Assembly: GCF_000091305.1 (NCBI RefSeq) | Contig: NC_013929.1 | Span: 5,766,001 to 5,830,000, forward strand | Origin: Streptomyces scabiei 87.22 | GTDB taxonomy: Bacteria; Actinomycetota; Actinomycetes; Streptomycetales; Streptomycetaceae | DNA: 64,000 nt | Direction of reading: 5' to 3' | Part shown: piece by piece, positions 1 to 7,624 of the stretch | Numbering within the stretch: the stretch's first letter is position 1 | How the letters are laid out: each line of letters begins with the position of its first letter | Notes under the pieces: generated by a model | What the model was told of the DNA's origin: nothing | Seen by the model: the letters and a program-made list of their open reading frames with translations, nothing else | The model's database searches: none | Made by a program: the position numbers and the translations under genes

Positions 1-1565
1 ACCTCCAGGCCCAGCTCGCCCCGCACCTCTTCGGCTCCGGCTCGGACGACAGCGGTACGGCGTCGGCGTGGCTGCCGGAGAAGGCCGTCACCATGATCGA
101 GACCCGTCGGGGCGGTCGCCCGGCGCCCAAGCCGCAGACCTCCTCCGGCCGCAGCGGGGGCGGCCGCCCCACCGCCCCGGCCCCCCCGCCCCCGCCGCCG
201 TACGACCCCGCGCCCGTCCCCGTCGGCGCCCCCGACACCGGGCCGGTGCGGCTCGCCGGCGGCCAGGTGCCCATCGGGCCCGGGCCCCGCGTCGCGGACG
301 CCCGTGCGGCCGCCGTGAAGGCGCCCCCGCCCGAGGCGGGCCTGGCCGCGTCCTGGTCGCGGCCGCGCGCCGGCGTGAACGGCGCCGACCCCGCGCCCGT
401 CGCCGCCCCGCCCGCCACCCCCGAGTCGGCGCCCTCCGGCTGGCGCCCCTGGCGTTTCCGCATGTCGAACGATGTGTGGGGCACCCCGTCCGTCGCCGAC
501 GACCTCGTCTACGTCACCTCCTTCGAGGTGCACGCCCTGGACGTGGCGACCGGCCGGCGCCGCTTCAAGACCCGTGACGTCGCCTGGTCGATGGCGGTCG
601 CGGACGGCCGTATCCACGCCTCCGACGGACCCACCCTCTTCGCGCTCGACGCCCGTGAGGGCGGGGACCTGTGGCGGCTGTCGACGGACGCCTGGGTCTA
701 CTCCCTGAAGGCCGACCGGGGCACGGTGGTCACCGCCACCCGCGGCGGCGGCGTCCAGGGCTGGGAGGCGTCCAACGGGCAGAAGCTCTGGGAGCTGACC
801 GGCGCCCAGACCGACTTCGAGACCCCCGAGGCCGGTCCGGTCGTCCAGGACGGCACGGTCTACGTCTGGAAGGACGCCCGGCTGCGCGCGCTGGAGGCCC
901 GCACCGGAGACGAGCGCTGGTCGTACCCCATCGGCGATGCGGCCTCCTGCGGCGGCGTCCCGGTCCGGCTCGCACCGGCCGCCGACGGCTATGTGTACAT
1001 CTCCGCCGGCAGCCGCGTCCTCGCCGTGGACATCGCCAGCGGTCATGTCCGCTGGCACTTCGAGGCACCGGCCGTGTTCCTCTCGGCGCCCACGTTCGCG
1101 CCCGGCCCCGCCGTCACGGGCGGCGGCGTCTACCTCGCCGACTACCTCGGCACGGTCTACGCCCTCGACGCGACCGACGGCCGCGACCGCTGGCGCATCG
1201 CCACGGAGTCCCGCTCCTCGCTGGAGCCGGTCCTCGTCGCCGCCGGACACGTCCACGTCGGCAGCGGCAAGGGGCTCTACACCCTCGACGCGGTCACGGG
1301 CACACCGAAGTGGCGCTTCCAGGCGGGCGGCGAGATCGTCGGCGCGCCGTCGGTGGCGGAGGGCCGCATCCACTTCGGTTCGACGGACCACCTGCTGTAC
1401 ACGCTGAAGGCCGACGACGGCCGCCTGCGGTGGAAGCTCGCCACGGGCGGGGAGATCACCGGGTCGCCCGTCGTCAAGGACGGCGTCGTGTACGCGTGCA
1501 GCAAGGACCGGTGCGTGTACGCGCTGGACGCGGAGAAGGGGACGGGGACGGCCCGGACCTCCTAG
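1..1565 (+). CDS. afsK: AfsK-type Ser/Thr protein kinase, C-terminal beta-propeller part (5' truncated by window edge)
   Basis: The frame is open from the window edge (first full codon at base 3), so the kinase domain lies outside. About 70 Pro/Ala-rich linker residues lead into roughly eight PQQ-type beta-propeller blades, seen as repeated V-Y-A-L-D-A and G-x-x-x-W-x-x-x-T-G cycles, ending in CVYALDAEKG. A Ser/Thr kinase followed by a PQQ-like propeller is the AfsK architecture. AfsK is membrane-associated and phosphorylates AfsR, which then activates afsS. The identity rests on this architecture plus afsS and afsR 8-12 kb downstream in the order I recall from S. coelicolor. Here the sigma-factor and catabolic genes lie between afsK and afsS. 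Another PQQ-propeller kinase cannot be excluded without the N-terminus. Confidence 0.82.
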   Translation, partial: LQAQLAPHLFGSGSDDSGTASAWLPEKAVTMIETRRGGRPAPKPQTSSGRSGGGRPTAPAPPPPPPYDPAPVPVGAPDTGPVRLAGGQVPIGPGPRVADARAAAVKAPPPEAGLAASWSRPRAGVNGADPAPVAAPPATPESAPSGWRPWRFRMSNDVWGTPSVADDLVYVTSFEVHALDVATGRRRFKTRDVAWSMAVADGRIHASDGPTLFALDAREGGDLWRLSTDAWVYSLKADRGTVVTATRGGGVQGWEASNGQKLWELTGAQTDFETPEAGPVVQDGTVYVWKDARLRALEARTGDERWSYPIGDAASCGGVPVRLAPAADGYVYISAGSRVLAVDIASGHVRWHFEAPAVFLSAPTFAPGPAVTGGGVYLADYLGTVYALDATDGRDRWRIATESRSSLEPVLVAAGHVHVGSGKGLYTLDAVTGTPKWRFQAGGEIVGAPSVAEGRIHFGSTDHLLYTLKADDGRLRWKLATGGEITGSPVVKDGVVYACSKDRCVYALDAEKGTGTARTS

Positions 1566-1706
1566 CACCGCCAAAGCCATCTCCCCCCGGCCCACGCACG
1601 CACCGGACGTGACGTGGGCCACAGGCCGTGAATCTCCGCTCCTCCTGTAAGAAGTCGGCCGCCCCGCGCATTGCTCGGTGAGACAGCCGATACGAGGGGA
1701 TGGCGC

Positions 1707-2375
1707 GTGACTCATGCGCAACGCTTCAGGGACATCTACGAGGAGTGCTATCCACGCGTCCTCGCCTACGCCACCAGCCTGGTGGGACGGCAGGTGGGGG
1801 AGGACATCACCAGCGAGACCTTCACCGTGGCCTGGCGGCGGGTACGGGACATCCCGCGCCCCCCGCTGCCCTGGCTCCTGGGGGTCGCCCGCAACCTGGT
1901 GCGCGAACTGCGCCGCCGCGACGCCCACCAGTACGCCCTCGCCGCCGCGGAGGCACAGCAGATCGGCCGCGGTGCCCGCGGCGAGACCGGTGACGTCGCG
2001 GCGGACGTGACCGAACGGGACGCCGCGCTGCAGGCGCTGGCGAGCCTGTCCGAGGCCGACCGTGAGCTGCTGACACTCATCGCCTGGCACGGGCTGAGCG
2101 CCCGGCAGGCCGCCCGGGTCCTGGGCTGCACCACCGCGACGCTGACCGTCCGGCTGCACCGGGCCCGCCGCCGTCTGGAGAAGGCCCTGGATCCGGCACA
2201 CCCGGCACACCCGGCGCACCCGGCGCACCCGGCGCACCCGGCCCCGGCGGCCCCCGTACGGAAGGCGCACTCCACGCCGCCCGTCCCACCCGCATCCCCC
2301 ACACCGCCCGTACCGCCCACACCCCACGCGCCCCAGGCCCCTGGCCGCACCGATCGCAGAGGAGCACTCACGTGA
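1707..2375 (+). CDS. RNA polymerase sigma factor, sigma-70 (ECF-like) family
   Basis: This 222-residue protein has sigma region 2 at about residues 8-75 (FRDIYEECYPRVLAYATSLV, then EDITSETFTVAWRR) and region 4 at about 110-165 with a clear helix-turn-helix (LSARQAARVLGCTTATLTVR). It would direct RNA polymerase to a dedicated promoter set. The GTG at 1707 is chosen because GAGGGG sits 7 bases upstream; an in-frame ATG-less extension to 1671 lacks one. The C-terminal tail of about 55 residues is low-complexity, with (AHP)n and proline-rich stretches that are not part of the sigma fold. The stop overlaps the next start by 4 bases (GTGA), implying translational coupling to the CU044_5270-type protein, its usual neighbour in actinobacteria. 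Confidence 0.9.
   Translation: MTHAQRFRDIYEECYPRVLAYATSLVGRQVGEDITSETFTVAWRRVRDIPRPPLPWLLGVARNLVRELRRRDAHQYALAAAEAQQIGRGARGETGDVAADVTERDAALQALASLSEADRELLTLIAWHGLSARQAARVLGCTTATLTVRLHRARRRLEKALDPAHPAHPAHPAHPAHPAPAAPVRKAHSTPPVPPASPTPPVPPTPHAPQAPGRTDRRGALT
2193..2237 (+). repeat. 9-bp tandem repeat, five units, within the sigma-factor C-terminus
   Basis: Five units of CCGGCACAC or CCGGCGCAC lie head to tail and encode Pro-Ala-His repeats. The copy number could vary by slippage without a frameshift. Confidence 0.9.
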
Positions 2376-3598
2376 AGGACACCCACGGACGGTCCGGGCG
2401 GCCCGACGTCATGCAGGTGCTCGCGGACGCGCGCCCCGAGGAACTGGACCCGGCGAAGCTCGCGGACTCCCCGCGGCAGCACGCGGACCTGGCCCGCATC
2501 CTCGCCCGGTCGACGGACGGCCGCGCGGCACGTTTCCGCCTCCCGGAGCGACTGCGGGGCGGCATCCGGCCGTTCGGGACCGTGGCCGCCCTCGCGGCCG
2601 TCGCCGCGTCGGCGGTGGTCGTGAGCACCCTCGACCGCGACCCGCTCGGCACGAGGCCGGGCGCGCCCCCGCACTCCTCCTCCGCCGAGGGGCCGGACGC
2701 GTCCGCGCCGGACGGCCGCCTCGAACTGCTCAGCGCGGCCAGGAAGGTCGGCACGGCGGACGGCGAGGGAACGTACTGGCAGACCACCACCCGCTCGCAG
2801 GACGTGAACGTCGTCGGAGCGGAGGGAGGCGAGGGACCGTTCCTCGCCGTGCGCGACACGGCGACCTCCCAGTGGTCGGTGGGGGTGCGTCCGGGGACCC
2901 GGAGCCTGCTGGTCTCCGGTCTGGACGCCGAGATCGCCCCCCGGACCAAGGAGGACGCGGCACGCTGGCGGGCGGCCGGCTCCCCTCGGACGATGCAGGC
3001 GGAGGTCCCCGGCAACGAGGCGGGCGGCACGCTCGGGTACACGATGGGGCCCCGGCCGCCGATGGTCATGCGCACGGACGCCGACGAGAAGATCTACGCG
3101 CTCGGCCCGCGCAACGCCTCCTACCAGGACCTGCTCGAACTCCCCTCCGACACCGCGGAGTTGCGGCGGGAGCTGGAGCGCCGGCACGGGCAGGACGAGG
3201 GCGCCGAGATCAGCGACCGCACGGCCTACGTCCTGCGTCAGGCCGCCGACCTGATCACGATGCCGGTGAAGCCCGCCGTCCGGGCCGCCGCGTACCGGGT
3301 GATGGCGGAACAGCCGGGCGTCCGCGGGCTCGGGCGGGTCACCGATCCGCTGGGGCGAAAGGGCACCGGCATCGCCTTCCCGGGCACGTACGCGACATCG
3401 CTGGGGAGTGTGGAGCAGCGGGTCGTCGTGGACCCGTCGACCGGCGGGCTGCTCGCCGAACTGCTCGTGCTGGTCGAACCGTCGGCCCGGGCCCGCGAGG
3501 CGGGTCTCGACGCCGGCACGACGGTGAACTACACGGCGTCGACCCGGACGGGCTGGTCCGACAGCCAGATCGAGGTGCCGGCGAACGCCCGGCGCTGA
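2372..3598 (+). CDS. CU044_5270 family membrane-anchored protein (sigma-factor partner)
   Basis: This 408-residue protein has a soluble N-terminus (about residues 1-65), one hydrophobic segment at about 66-88 (FGTVAALAAVAASAVVVSTL) and a large C-terminal domain expected outside the membrane. Proteins with this layout directly follow ECF-like sigma factors in many actinobacteria and carry the CU044_5270 family label. By analogy it could sense or restrain the sigma factor, but I see no known anti-sigma zinc motif. The GTG start overlaps the sigma stop, with GAGG about 8 bases upstream. The C-terminal domain contains PGTYATSLGSVEQRVVVDP and ends in a tryptophan/serine-rich strand. Biochemical function is unknown. 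Confidence 0.82.
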   Translation: MKDTHGRSGRPDVMQVLADARPEELDPAKLADSPRQHADLARILARSTDGRAARFRLPERLRGGIRPFGTVAALAAVAASAVVVSTLDRDPLGTRPGAPPHSSSAEGPDASAPDGRLELLSAARKVGTADGEGTYWQTTTRSQDVNVVGAEGGEGPFLAVRDTATSQWSVGVRPGTRSLLVSGLDAEIAPRTKEDAARWRAAGSPRTMQAEVPGNEAGGTLGYTMGPRPPMVMRTDADEKIYALGPRNASYQDLLELPSDTAELRRELERRHGQDEGAEISDRTAYVLRQAADLITMPVKPAVRAAAYRVMAEQPGVRGLGRVTDPLGRKGTGIAFPGTYATSLGSVEQRVVVDPSTGGLLAELLVLVEPSARAREAGLDAGTTVNYTASTRTGWSDSQIEVPANARR

Positions 3599-3647
3599 GC
3601 GGGGCCGCGGTCGCTCCTTCGAAGCACCCGGCGACGGAGGAGCGGCA

Positions 3648-5072
3648 GTGACAGGACCACGGAACCCACGGAACCCACGGACAGCAGGAGCACCGAAGAA
3701 GATGACAACTCCCTTACGACGCCCGGCCTTACCGGCCACCCGCGTGGCCACCGTCCTCGCGGTCTGCGCCCTCGCGCTCACCCCGTACGCCGCGCAGGCG
3801 CAGGCGCAGGCGCAGCCGCGACCGCAGCCGCAGGCACCGGCCCAGCAGCGGGCCGCCCTCGCCAAGACGCCCTGGAAGCTGTCGCTACGGCCGGCCGGGC
3901 CGGAGTCGACCGACTTCTACGACGTCGCCGCGACGGGCCGGAACGACGCGTGGGCGGTCGGCCGCATCCTGGACGACTCCTGGGCCTGGGCTCCGTCGGC
4001 CAAGCACTGGGACGGCCGCACGTGGAGCGACGTCCCGCTCGCCGGGACCGGCGGCAGACCCGCGCAGATGGAGGCGGTGGCCGCCTCGGGGCCGGAGGAC
4101 GTCTGGGCGGCCGGTACCTACACGGACGTCGAGGTCGCCGCCGCACAGGGCGCTCGCGAGGCCGAACGGCTCCCCGACGCCCTCCTGGACCGGCTCCCCG
4201 ACGCCGTGGCGAACCGGCTGCGCGAGGGCGCCGAGCCCCCCGGCGCGGCCAGTCCGATCGTGCTCCAGCACTGGGACGGCACCCGCTGGAAGCCGGTGTC
4301 GCGTCCGGGGCCGGCCGAGGGCTCGATCCGCTTCGTCCTGAACATGAAGTCGCTGGGCGCGAACTCCGTGTGGCTGACCACCCTGGACTGGAACCCGACG
4401 GCGACGGATCCCGCCCAGGCGTACGCCGGGCACCTGGAGCACTGGAACGGCCGCACGTGGAGCCGTACGGCACTGCCCCAGGCGCCGGACGGCGGCCCGG
4501 TGGAACCCTCGTCCATCGCCGGTACGGGACCGGACGACGTGTGGGTCAGCGCGCACAGCGAGAAGGACGGTGTCGCCAAGCCCCTGCTCCTCCACTACGA
4601 CGGCCGCCGCTGGACCGTACGGCCCGTCCCCGCCCCGTACGCGTACGCCCCCGGCTGGGTGGCCAACCACGTCGTGTCGACGCGGCGCGGAACGGTGCAC
4701 GTGCTCGGCAAGACCAACGATCCCCAGGTGCCGAGCGGCCTGCTCTCCGCCCGCTGGGACGGCCGCGGGTGGCGTCAGCTGCCCACTCCCACCGTCGACG
4801 AGGTGAACGCGTCGGGCGTGGACGCCTCGGGGAACGTGTGGGTCGCGGGCTGGCTGCCCGGGGGCGGTCCCCACACCGTGTTCTCCCGCTGGGACGGCAC
4901 CGCCTGGACCGGCGAGGAGCTCCCGGCGGAACTCACCTCGACGAGCTGGGGCAGCACGGTCTTCGACATCGAGGGCGTCCCCGGCACGCGCGCCGTCCTG
5001 GCCGCCGGCATCGCCGGGTGCGAGAGCGCCATGGACTCCTGCGGCCTGGTGGTCTCCCGCGGGCTGGGCTGA
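3648..5072 (+). CDS. Secreted beta-propeller protein, function unknown
   Basis: This 474-residue exported protein has a basic N-region, a hydrophobic core (ATVLAVCALALTPYAAQA, about residues 32-49) and an Ala/Gln/Pro-rich linker. The mature part repeats the pattern V-A-A-x-G-x-x-D-x-W-A-V-G ... H-W-D-G-x-x-W about five or six times, typical of Kelch or galactose-oxidase-like propellers. No catalytic residues stand out, so a binding or cell-surface role is as likely as an enzymatic one. GTG at 3648 has GGAGGAG five bases upstream; ATG at 3702 would give a more standard signal peptide but has a poor ribosome site. It lies 49 bases after the sigma/CU044_5270 pair and may be a target or operon member. 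Confidence 0.75.
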   Translation: MTGPRNPRNPRTAGAPKKMTTPLRRPALPATRVATVLAVCALALTPYAAQAQAQAQPRPQPQAPAQQRAALAKTPWKLSLRPAGPESTDFYDVAATGRNDAWAVGRILDDSWAWAPSAKHWDGRTWSDVPLAGTGGRPAQMEAVAASGPEDVWAAGTYTDVEVAAAQGAREAERLPDALLDRLPDAVANRLREGAEPPGAASPIVLQHWDGTRWKPVSRPGPAEGSIRFVLNMKSLGANSVWLTTLDWNPTATDPAQAYAGHLEHWNGRTWSRTALPQAPDGGPVEPSSIAGTGPDDVWVSAHSEKDGVAKPLLLHYDGRRWTVRPVPAPYAYAPGWVANHVVSTRRGTVHVLGKTNDPQVPSGLLSARWDGRGWRQLPTPTVDEVNASGVDASGNVWVAGWLPGGGPHTVFSRWDGTAWTGEELPAELTSTSWGSTVFDIEGVPGTRAVLAAGIAGCESAMDSCGLVVSRGLG

Positions 5073-5095
5073 CGTCCCCCACCGCTGTGCGGGGT

Positions 5096-5875
5096 TCACC
5101 GCACCCGGTACCCACCCGGCCGGCGGCCCGTGAACAGCTCCGTCTGCCGGTCCGTCGGCAGGTTGCCCAGCGAGACGAGGTGCGGGGCGTACGCGAGGGC
5201 GTGTGCCCGTGCCGTCTCCCGGGCGGCCCAGCAGGCGCGGACCGTGCCCTGGACGGCCTCCGGCGGGTACCCGGCGATCACCTCGGCGCAGCGGAGGGCG
5301 GCGGTGACGGATCCGCCGGGTTCGGTCACCTCCGAGACCAGGCCCACCTCGTACGCCCTGCGGGCCGACATCCGCTCGGCGGTGCCCGTCAGGGCCATGC
5401 GCGTGGCCTCTCCGTACGGCATGCGCTGGGACATGAGGATCGACTCGAAGGCGCTGACCATGCCGTACGTGGTGTGGGGGTCGAAGAAGGTGGCCGCGGG
5501 GTCCGCGACGAGGAACTCCGCTTCGCCGAGGAGGTAGAAGGCGCCGCCGCAGGCCATGCCGTTGACCGCCGCGATCACCGGTTTCCAGAGGTCGTTGGAT
5601 TTCGGGCCGACCCGGAGGAGGGGGTCCTCGATCGTGAAGGGGGAGTGCGGCTGGGGGACGGAGGACGCCGCCTCCCGGTCGAGGCCCGTGCAGAAGGCGC
5701 GGTCGCCGGCGCCGGTCACGACGACCGCCCGTACGGTGTCGTCGTGCCGCAACTCCTGCCAGGTCAGGGTCAGTTGCCCGACCGTGGCCAGGTCGAGGGC
5801 GTTGTGCCGCTCCGGGCGGTCCAGGGTGAGCAGGGTGACGCCCGTGTCCTTGTCCGTCGTGGTGCGCAGGGTCAC
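5096..5875 (-). CDS. Enoyl-CoA hydratase/isomerase family protein
   Basis: This 259-residue crotonase-fold protein has the CoA-binding strand R-P-E-R-H-N-A-L at 20-27, the first oxyanion-hole segment FCTGLD at 61-66 and the second as VNGMACGGAFYL. A GEAEF segment carries a candidate acid/base Glu, but the usual pair is not fully obvious, so hydration is probable rather than proven. The GTG start at 5875 overlaps the stop of the upstream OB-fold gene by 4 bases. It is the last gene of a minus-strand unit thiolase - DUF35 - hydratase controlled from the divergent promoter region near 7.55 kb. It probably acts on an unsaturated acyl-CoA produced after the FadD3-type ligase. Confidence 0.88.
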   Translation of the reverse strand: MTLRTTTDKDTGVTLLTLDRPERHNALDLATVGQLTLTWQELRHDDTVRAVVVTGAGDRAFCTGLDREAASSVPQPHSPFTIEDPLLRVGPKSNDLWKPVIAAVNGMACGGAFYLLGEAEFLVADPAATFFDPHTTYGMVSAFESILMSQRMPYGEATRMALTGTAERMSARRAYEVGLVSEVTEPGGSVTAALRCAEVIAGYPPEAVQGTVRACWAARETARAHALAYAPHLVSLGNLPTDRQTELFTGRRPGGYRVR

Positions 5876-6288
5876 GGCCGCTCCAGTACCCACTGGGGGA
5901 GGCCGTCGGCGGTGAAGACCACCTGGACCCGGGCGCCGATCCGCAGACGGTCGACGGGGACGGAGTCGAGGCGGGCGCCCGGCGCGCTCACCAGGTTGCC
6001 GACGAGGCGGATGCGGGGGGCGTCGGCGAGTTCGACGAGGACGACGTTGTACGGGGCCTGCTCGGCGTAGTCGGGGAGGAGGGGCGGGTGGGGCAGTACG
6101 TACGACCAGATGCGCCCCCGGCCGCCGACCCGGCGCCACGTCGTCGCGAACGAGCGGCAGTGGGGGCAGCAGGGCCGGGGCGGGAAGCGGAGTTCGCCGC
6201 AGTCGGCACACGCCTGGATGCGCAGTTCGCCCCGGGCGGCGTACTCCCAGAAGGGGGCACCGTCCTCGTCCACGGCTGGGGTCAGCAT
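5872..6288 (-). CDS. Zn-ribbon/OB-fold (DUF35) protein, thiolase partner
   Basis: This 138-residue protein is a small N-terminal rubredoxin-like zinc ribbon (CADCGELRFPPRPCCPHC, Cys at about 27, 30, 41 and 44) followed by an OB fold (GRIWSYVLPHPP, RLVGNLV). DUF35 proteins bind acyl-CoA and form obligate complexes with thiolase-superfamily partners; the best-studied case is the Ltp2/ChsH2 aldolase of steroid side-chain degradation. The thiolase-like gene lies directly upstream, 30 bases away, as expected for a complex. The stop overlaps the hydratase start by 4 bases. The substrate is unknown. Confidence 0.9.
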   Translation of the reverse strand: MLTPAVDEDGAPFWEYAARGELRIQACADCGELRFPPRPCCPHCRSFATTWRRVGGRGRIWSYVLPHPPLLPDYAEQAPYNVVLVELADAPRIRLVGNLVSAPGARLDSVPVDRLRIGARVQVVFTADGLPQWVLERP

Positions 6289-6318
6289 GTGCTCAACTCC
6301 TTCAACTCCGAACGGTGT

Positions 6319-7476
6319 TCAGTTCCTCAGCAGCAGGGCCGACGTCGGGACGCCCTCGCCCGCCGTCACCAGGCAGGCCGCCGCCCCCGGTACCTGGGCG
6401 GTGCTCGTGCCGCGCAGCTGCCGCACGCCCTCGTTGATCAGGTTGAACCCGTGGACGTACGCCTCGCTGAGGCCGCCCCCGGAGGTGTTGAGGGGCAGCC
6501 GGCCGCCGCTCTCCAGGGCGCCGCCCTCCGTGAACGCGCCGCCCTCGCCCCGGCCGCAGAAGCCGTAGCCCTCCAGGGAGAGGGGGATCAGCGCGGTGAA
6601 CGCGTCGTAGATCTGGGCCACGTCGATGTCGTCCGGGGTGATGTCCGCGTGTTTCCACAGGTGCCGGGCGGCGGTCCAGGCGGGGCCGGTCAGGGGGTCG
6701 TCGTTCCAGTAGTTGACCATGCCGTGGTGCTGGGCGGGCAGGCCCTGGGCGGCGGAGTGGACATAGACGGGGGTGCGGCGGCAGTCTCGGGCGCGCTCGG
6801 CGGAGACCACGACGCAGGCCAACGCCCCGTCCGTCTCCAGGCAGTTGTCGAAGAGGCAGAGGGGTTCGCTGATCCAGCGGGAGTTCATGTACATCTCGCG
6901 GGTCAGGGGGCGCTCGTACATGATCGCGGCCGGGTTCTGGTTCGCCCGGTTGCGGCAGGCCAGGGCGACGTTGAAGAGGTGGTCGCGGGTGGTGCCGTAC
7001 TCGTGCATGTGGCGGCGGGCGAGCATGGCGATCTCGTCGGCGGGGCGGAGCAGACCGTAGGGGCGGGTCCACTGCGCGGGGGTGGGGAGCTGGACCGTGG
7101 TGTTCTTCCACGGGCGGGGGCCCGAGCCGCGTTTGCGGGACCGCCAGGCGACGCCGACCGTGGCCTGGCCGGTCGCGATCGCGGCGGCCAGATGCGCGAC
7201 CGTGGCGCACGAACCGCCGCCCCCGTAGCCGACCTTGCTGAAGAAGGTGAGGTCACCGAGACCGAGCGCCTTGGCGACCTCGACCTCGTCCGTCTCCTCC
7301 ATCGTGTACGAGGCGAGCGCGTCGACCTCGTCCGGGGCTATTCCCGCGTCGTCGAGTGCGGCGAGGATCGCCCGGCACGCCAAGGTCCGTTCCGTCTCCG
7401 GCAGTTGCCTGGCGAAGGCGGTCTGGCCGATGCCGACGATCGCCGTCGCGTCCTTGAGCACGGCCATGGGAGCCAT
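6319..7476 (-). CDS. Thiolase / lipid-transfer-type acetyl-CoA acetyltransferase family protein
   Basis: This 385-residue protein has the SCP-x/Ltp-like thiolase fold. It starts VLKDATAIVGIGQT, has a glycine-rich YGGGGSCATVAHLA nucleophile region (with Cys), a C-terminal NTSGGGLSEAYVHGF motif and an E-x-V-R-Q-L-R-G segment. The next-door DUF35 protein suggests the pair works as a retro-aldolase or thiolase on a CoA ester; IYDAF and SEAYVHG carry tyrosines to compare with those of Ltp2. ATG at 7476 is chosen for the GGAGG eight bases upstream; a GTG at 7509 sits directly on a second GGAG. A 16-bp sequence is duplicated at 7481 and 7504 in the leader. It is transcribed from a promoter overlapped by two CTGAC-N5-GTCAG palindromes. 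Confidence 0.88.
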   Translation of the reverse strand: MAPMAVLKDATAIVGIGQTAFARQLPETERTLACRAILAALDDAGIAPDEVDALASYTMEETDEVEVAKALGLGDLTFFSKVGYGGGGSCATVAHLAAAIATGQATVGVAWRSRKRGSGPRPWKNTTVQLPTPAQWTRPYGLLRPADEIAMLARRHMHEYGTTRDHLFNVALACRNRANQNPAAIMYERPLTREMYMNSRWISEPLCLFDNCLETDGALACVVVSAERARDCRRTPVYVHSAAQGLPAQHHGMVNYWNDDPLTGPAWTAARHLWKHADITPDDIDVAQIYDAFTALIPLSLEGYGFCGRGEGGAFTEGGALESGGRLPLNTSGGGLSEAYVHGFNLINEGVRQLRGTSTAQVPGAAACLVTAGEGVPTSALLLRN

Positions 7477-7532
7477 GGGGCACACCTCCGCACAGGCTGC
7501 GGAGCACACCTCCGCACAGGGGCTGTCGGCTG

Positions 7533-7547
7533 CTGACAGTCCGTCAG
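7533..7547. promoter_or_regulatory. Palindromic operator CTGAC-N5-GTCAG, copy 1
   Basis: CTGACAGTCCGTCAG is a perfect 5+5 inverted repeat. It covers the -10 box (TACCCT, 7551-7546) and expected start site of the minus-strand thiolase promoter. Its centre is 27 bp from copy 2. Confidence 0.75.
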
Positions 7548-7574
7548 GGTACAGCTAATCTGACGGGTAGTCAG
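7546..7574 (-). promoter_or_regulatory. Promoter of the thiolase/DUF35/hydratase unit
   Basis: On the minus strand, CTGACT (7574-7569) as -35 and TACCCT (7551-7546) as -10 are separated by exactly 17 bases. The -35 box lies inside operator copy 2 and the -10 box touches copy 1, so a bound repressor would block both. Confidence 0.65.
7560..7574. promoter_or_regulatory. Palindromic operator CTGAC-N5-GTCAG, copy 2
   Basis: CTGACGGGTAGTCAG lies between the divergent thiolase and acyl-CoA ligase genes and contains the thiolase -35 box. No clear plus-strand -10 was found at standard spacing for the ligase. Confidence 0.75.
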
Positions 7575-7624
7575 CTCATGCCCGGGCAGCACTTGGACAC
7601 TGGTTTCTCGCTACGGAGGCTGCT

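Noticed and set aside
1766..3865. Long open frame on the minus strand opposite the sigma-factor and CU044_5270 genes
   Set aside because: High-G+C DNA keeps antisense frames open; the product is Arg/Pro/Gly-rich with no domain, and the plus-strand genes have ribosome sites and recognisable folds.
7533..7574. Operators considered as KstR or KstR2 sites because of the FadD3-type ligase
   Set aside because: CTGAC-N5-GTCAG does not fit the AAC..GTT or CAAG..CTTG cores of those regulators, and no other sterol-ring genes are present.
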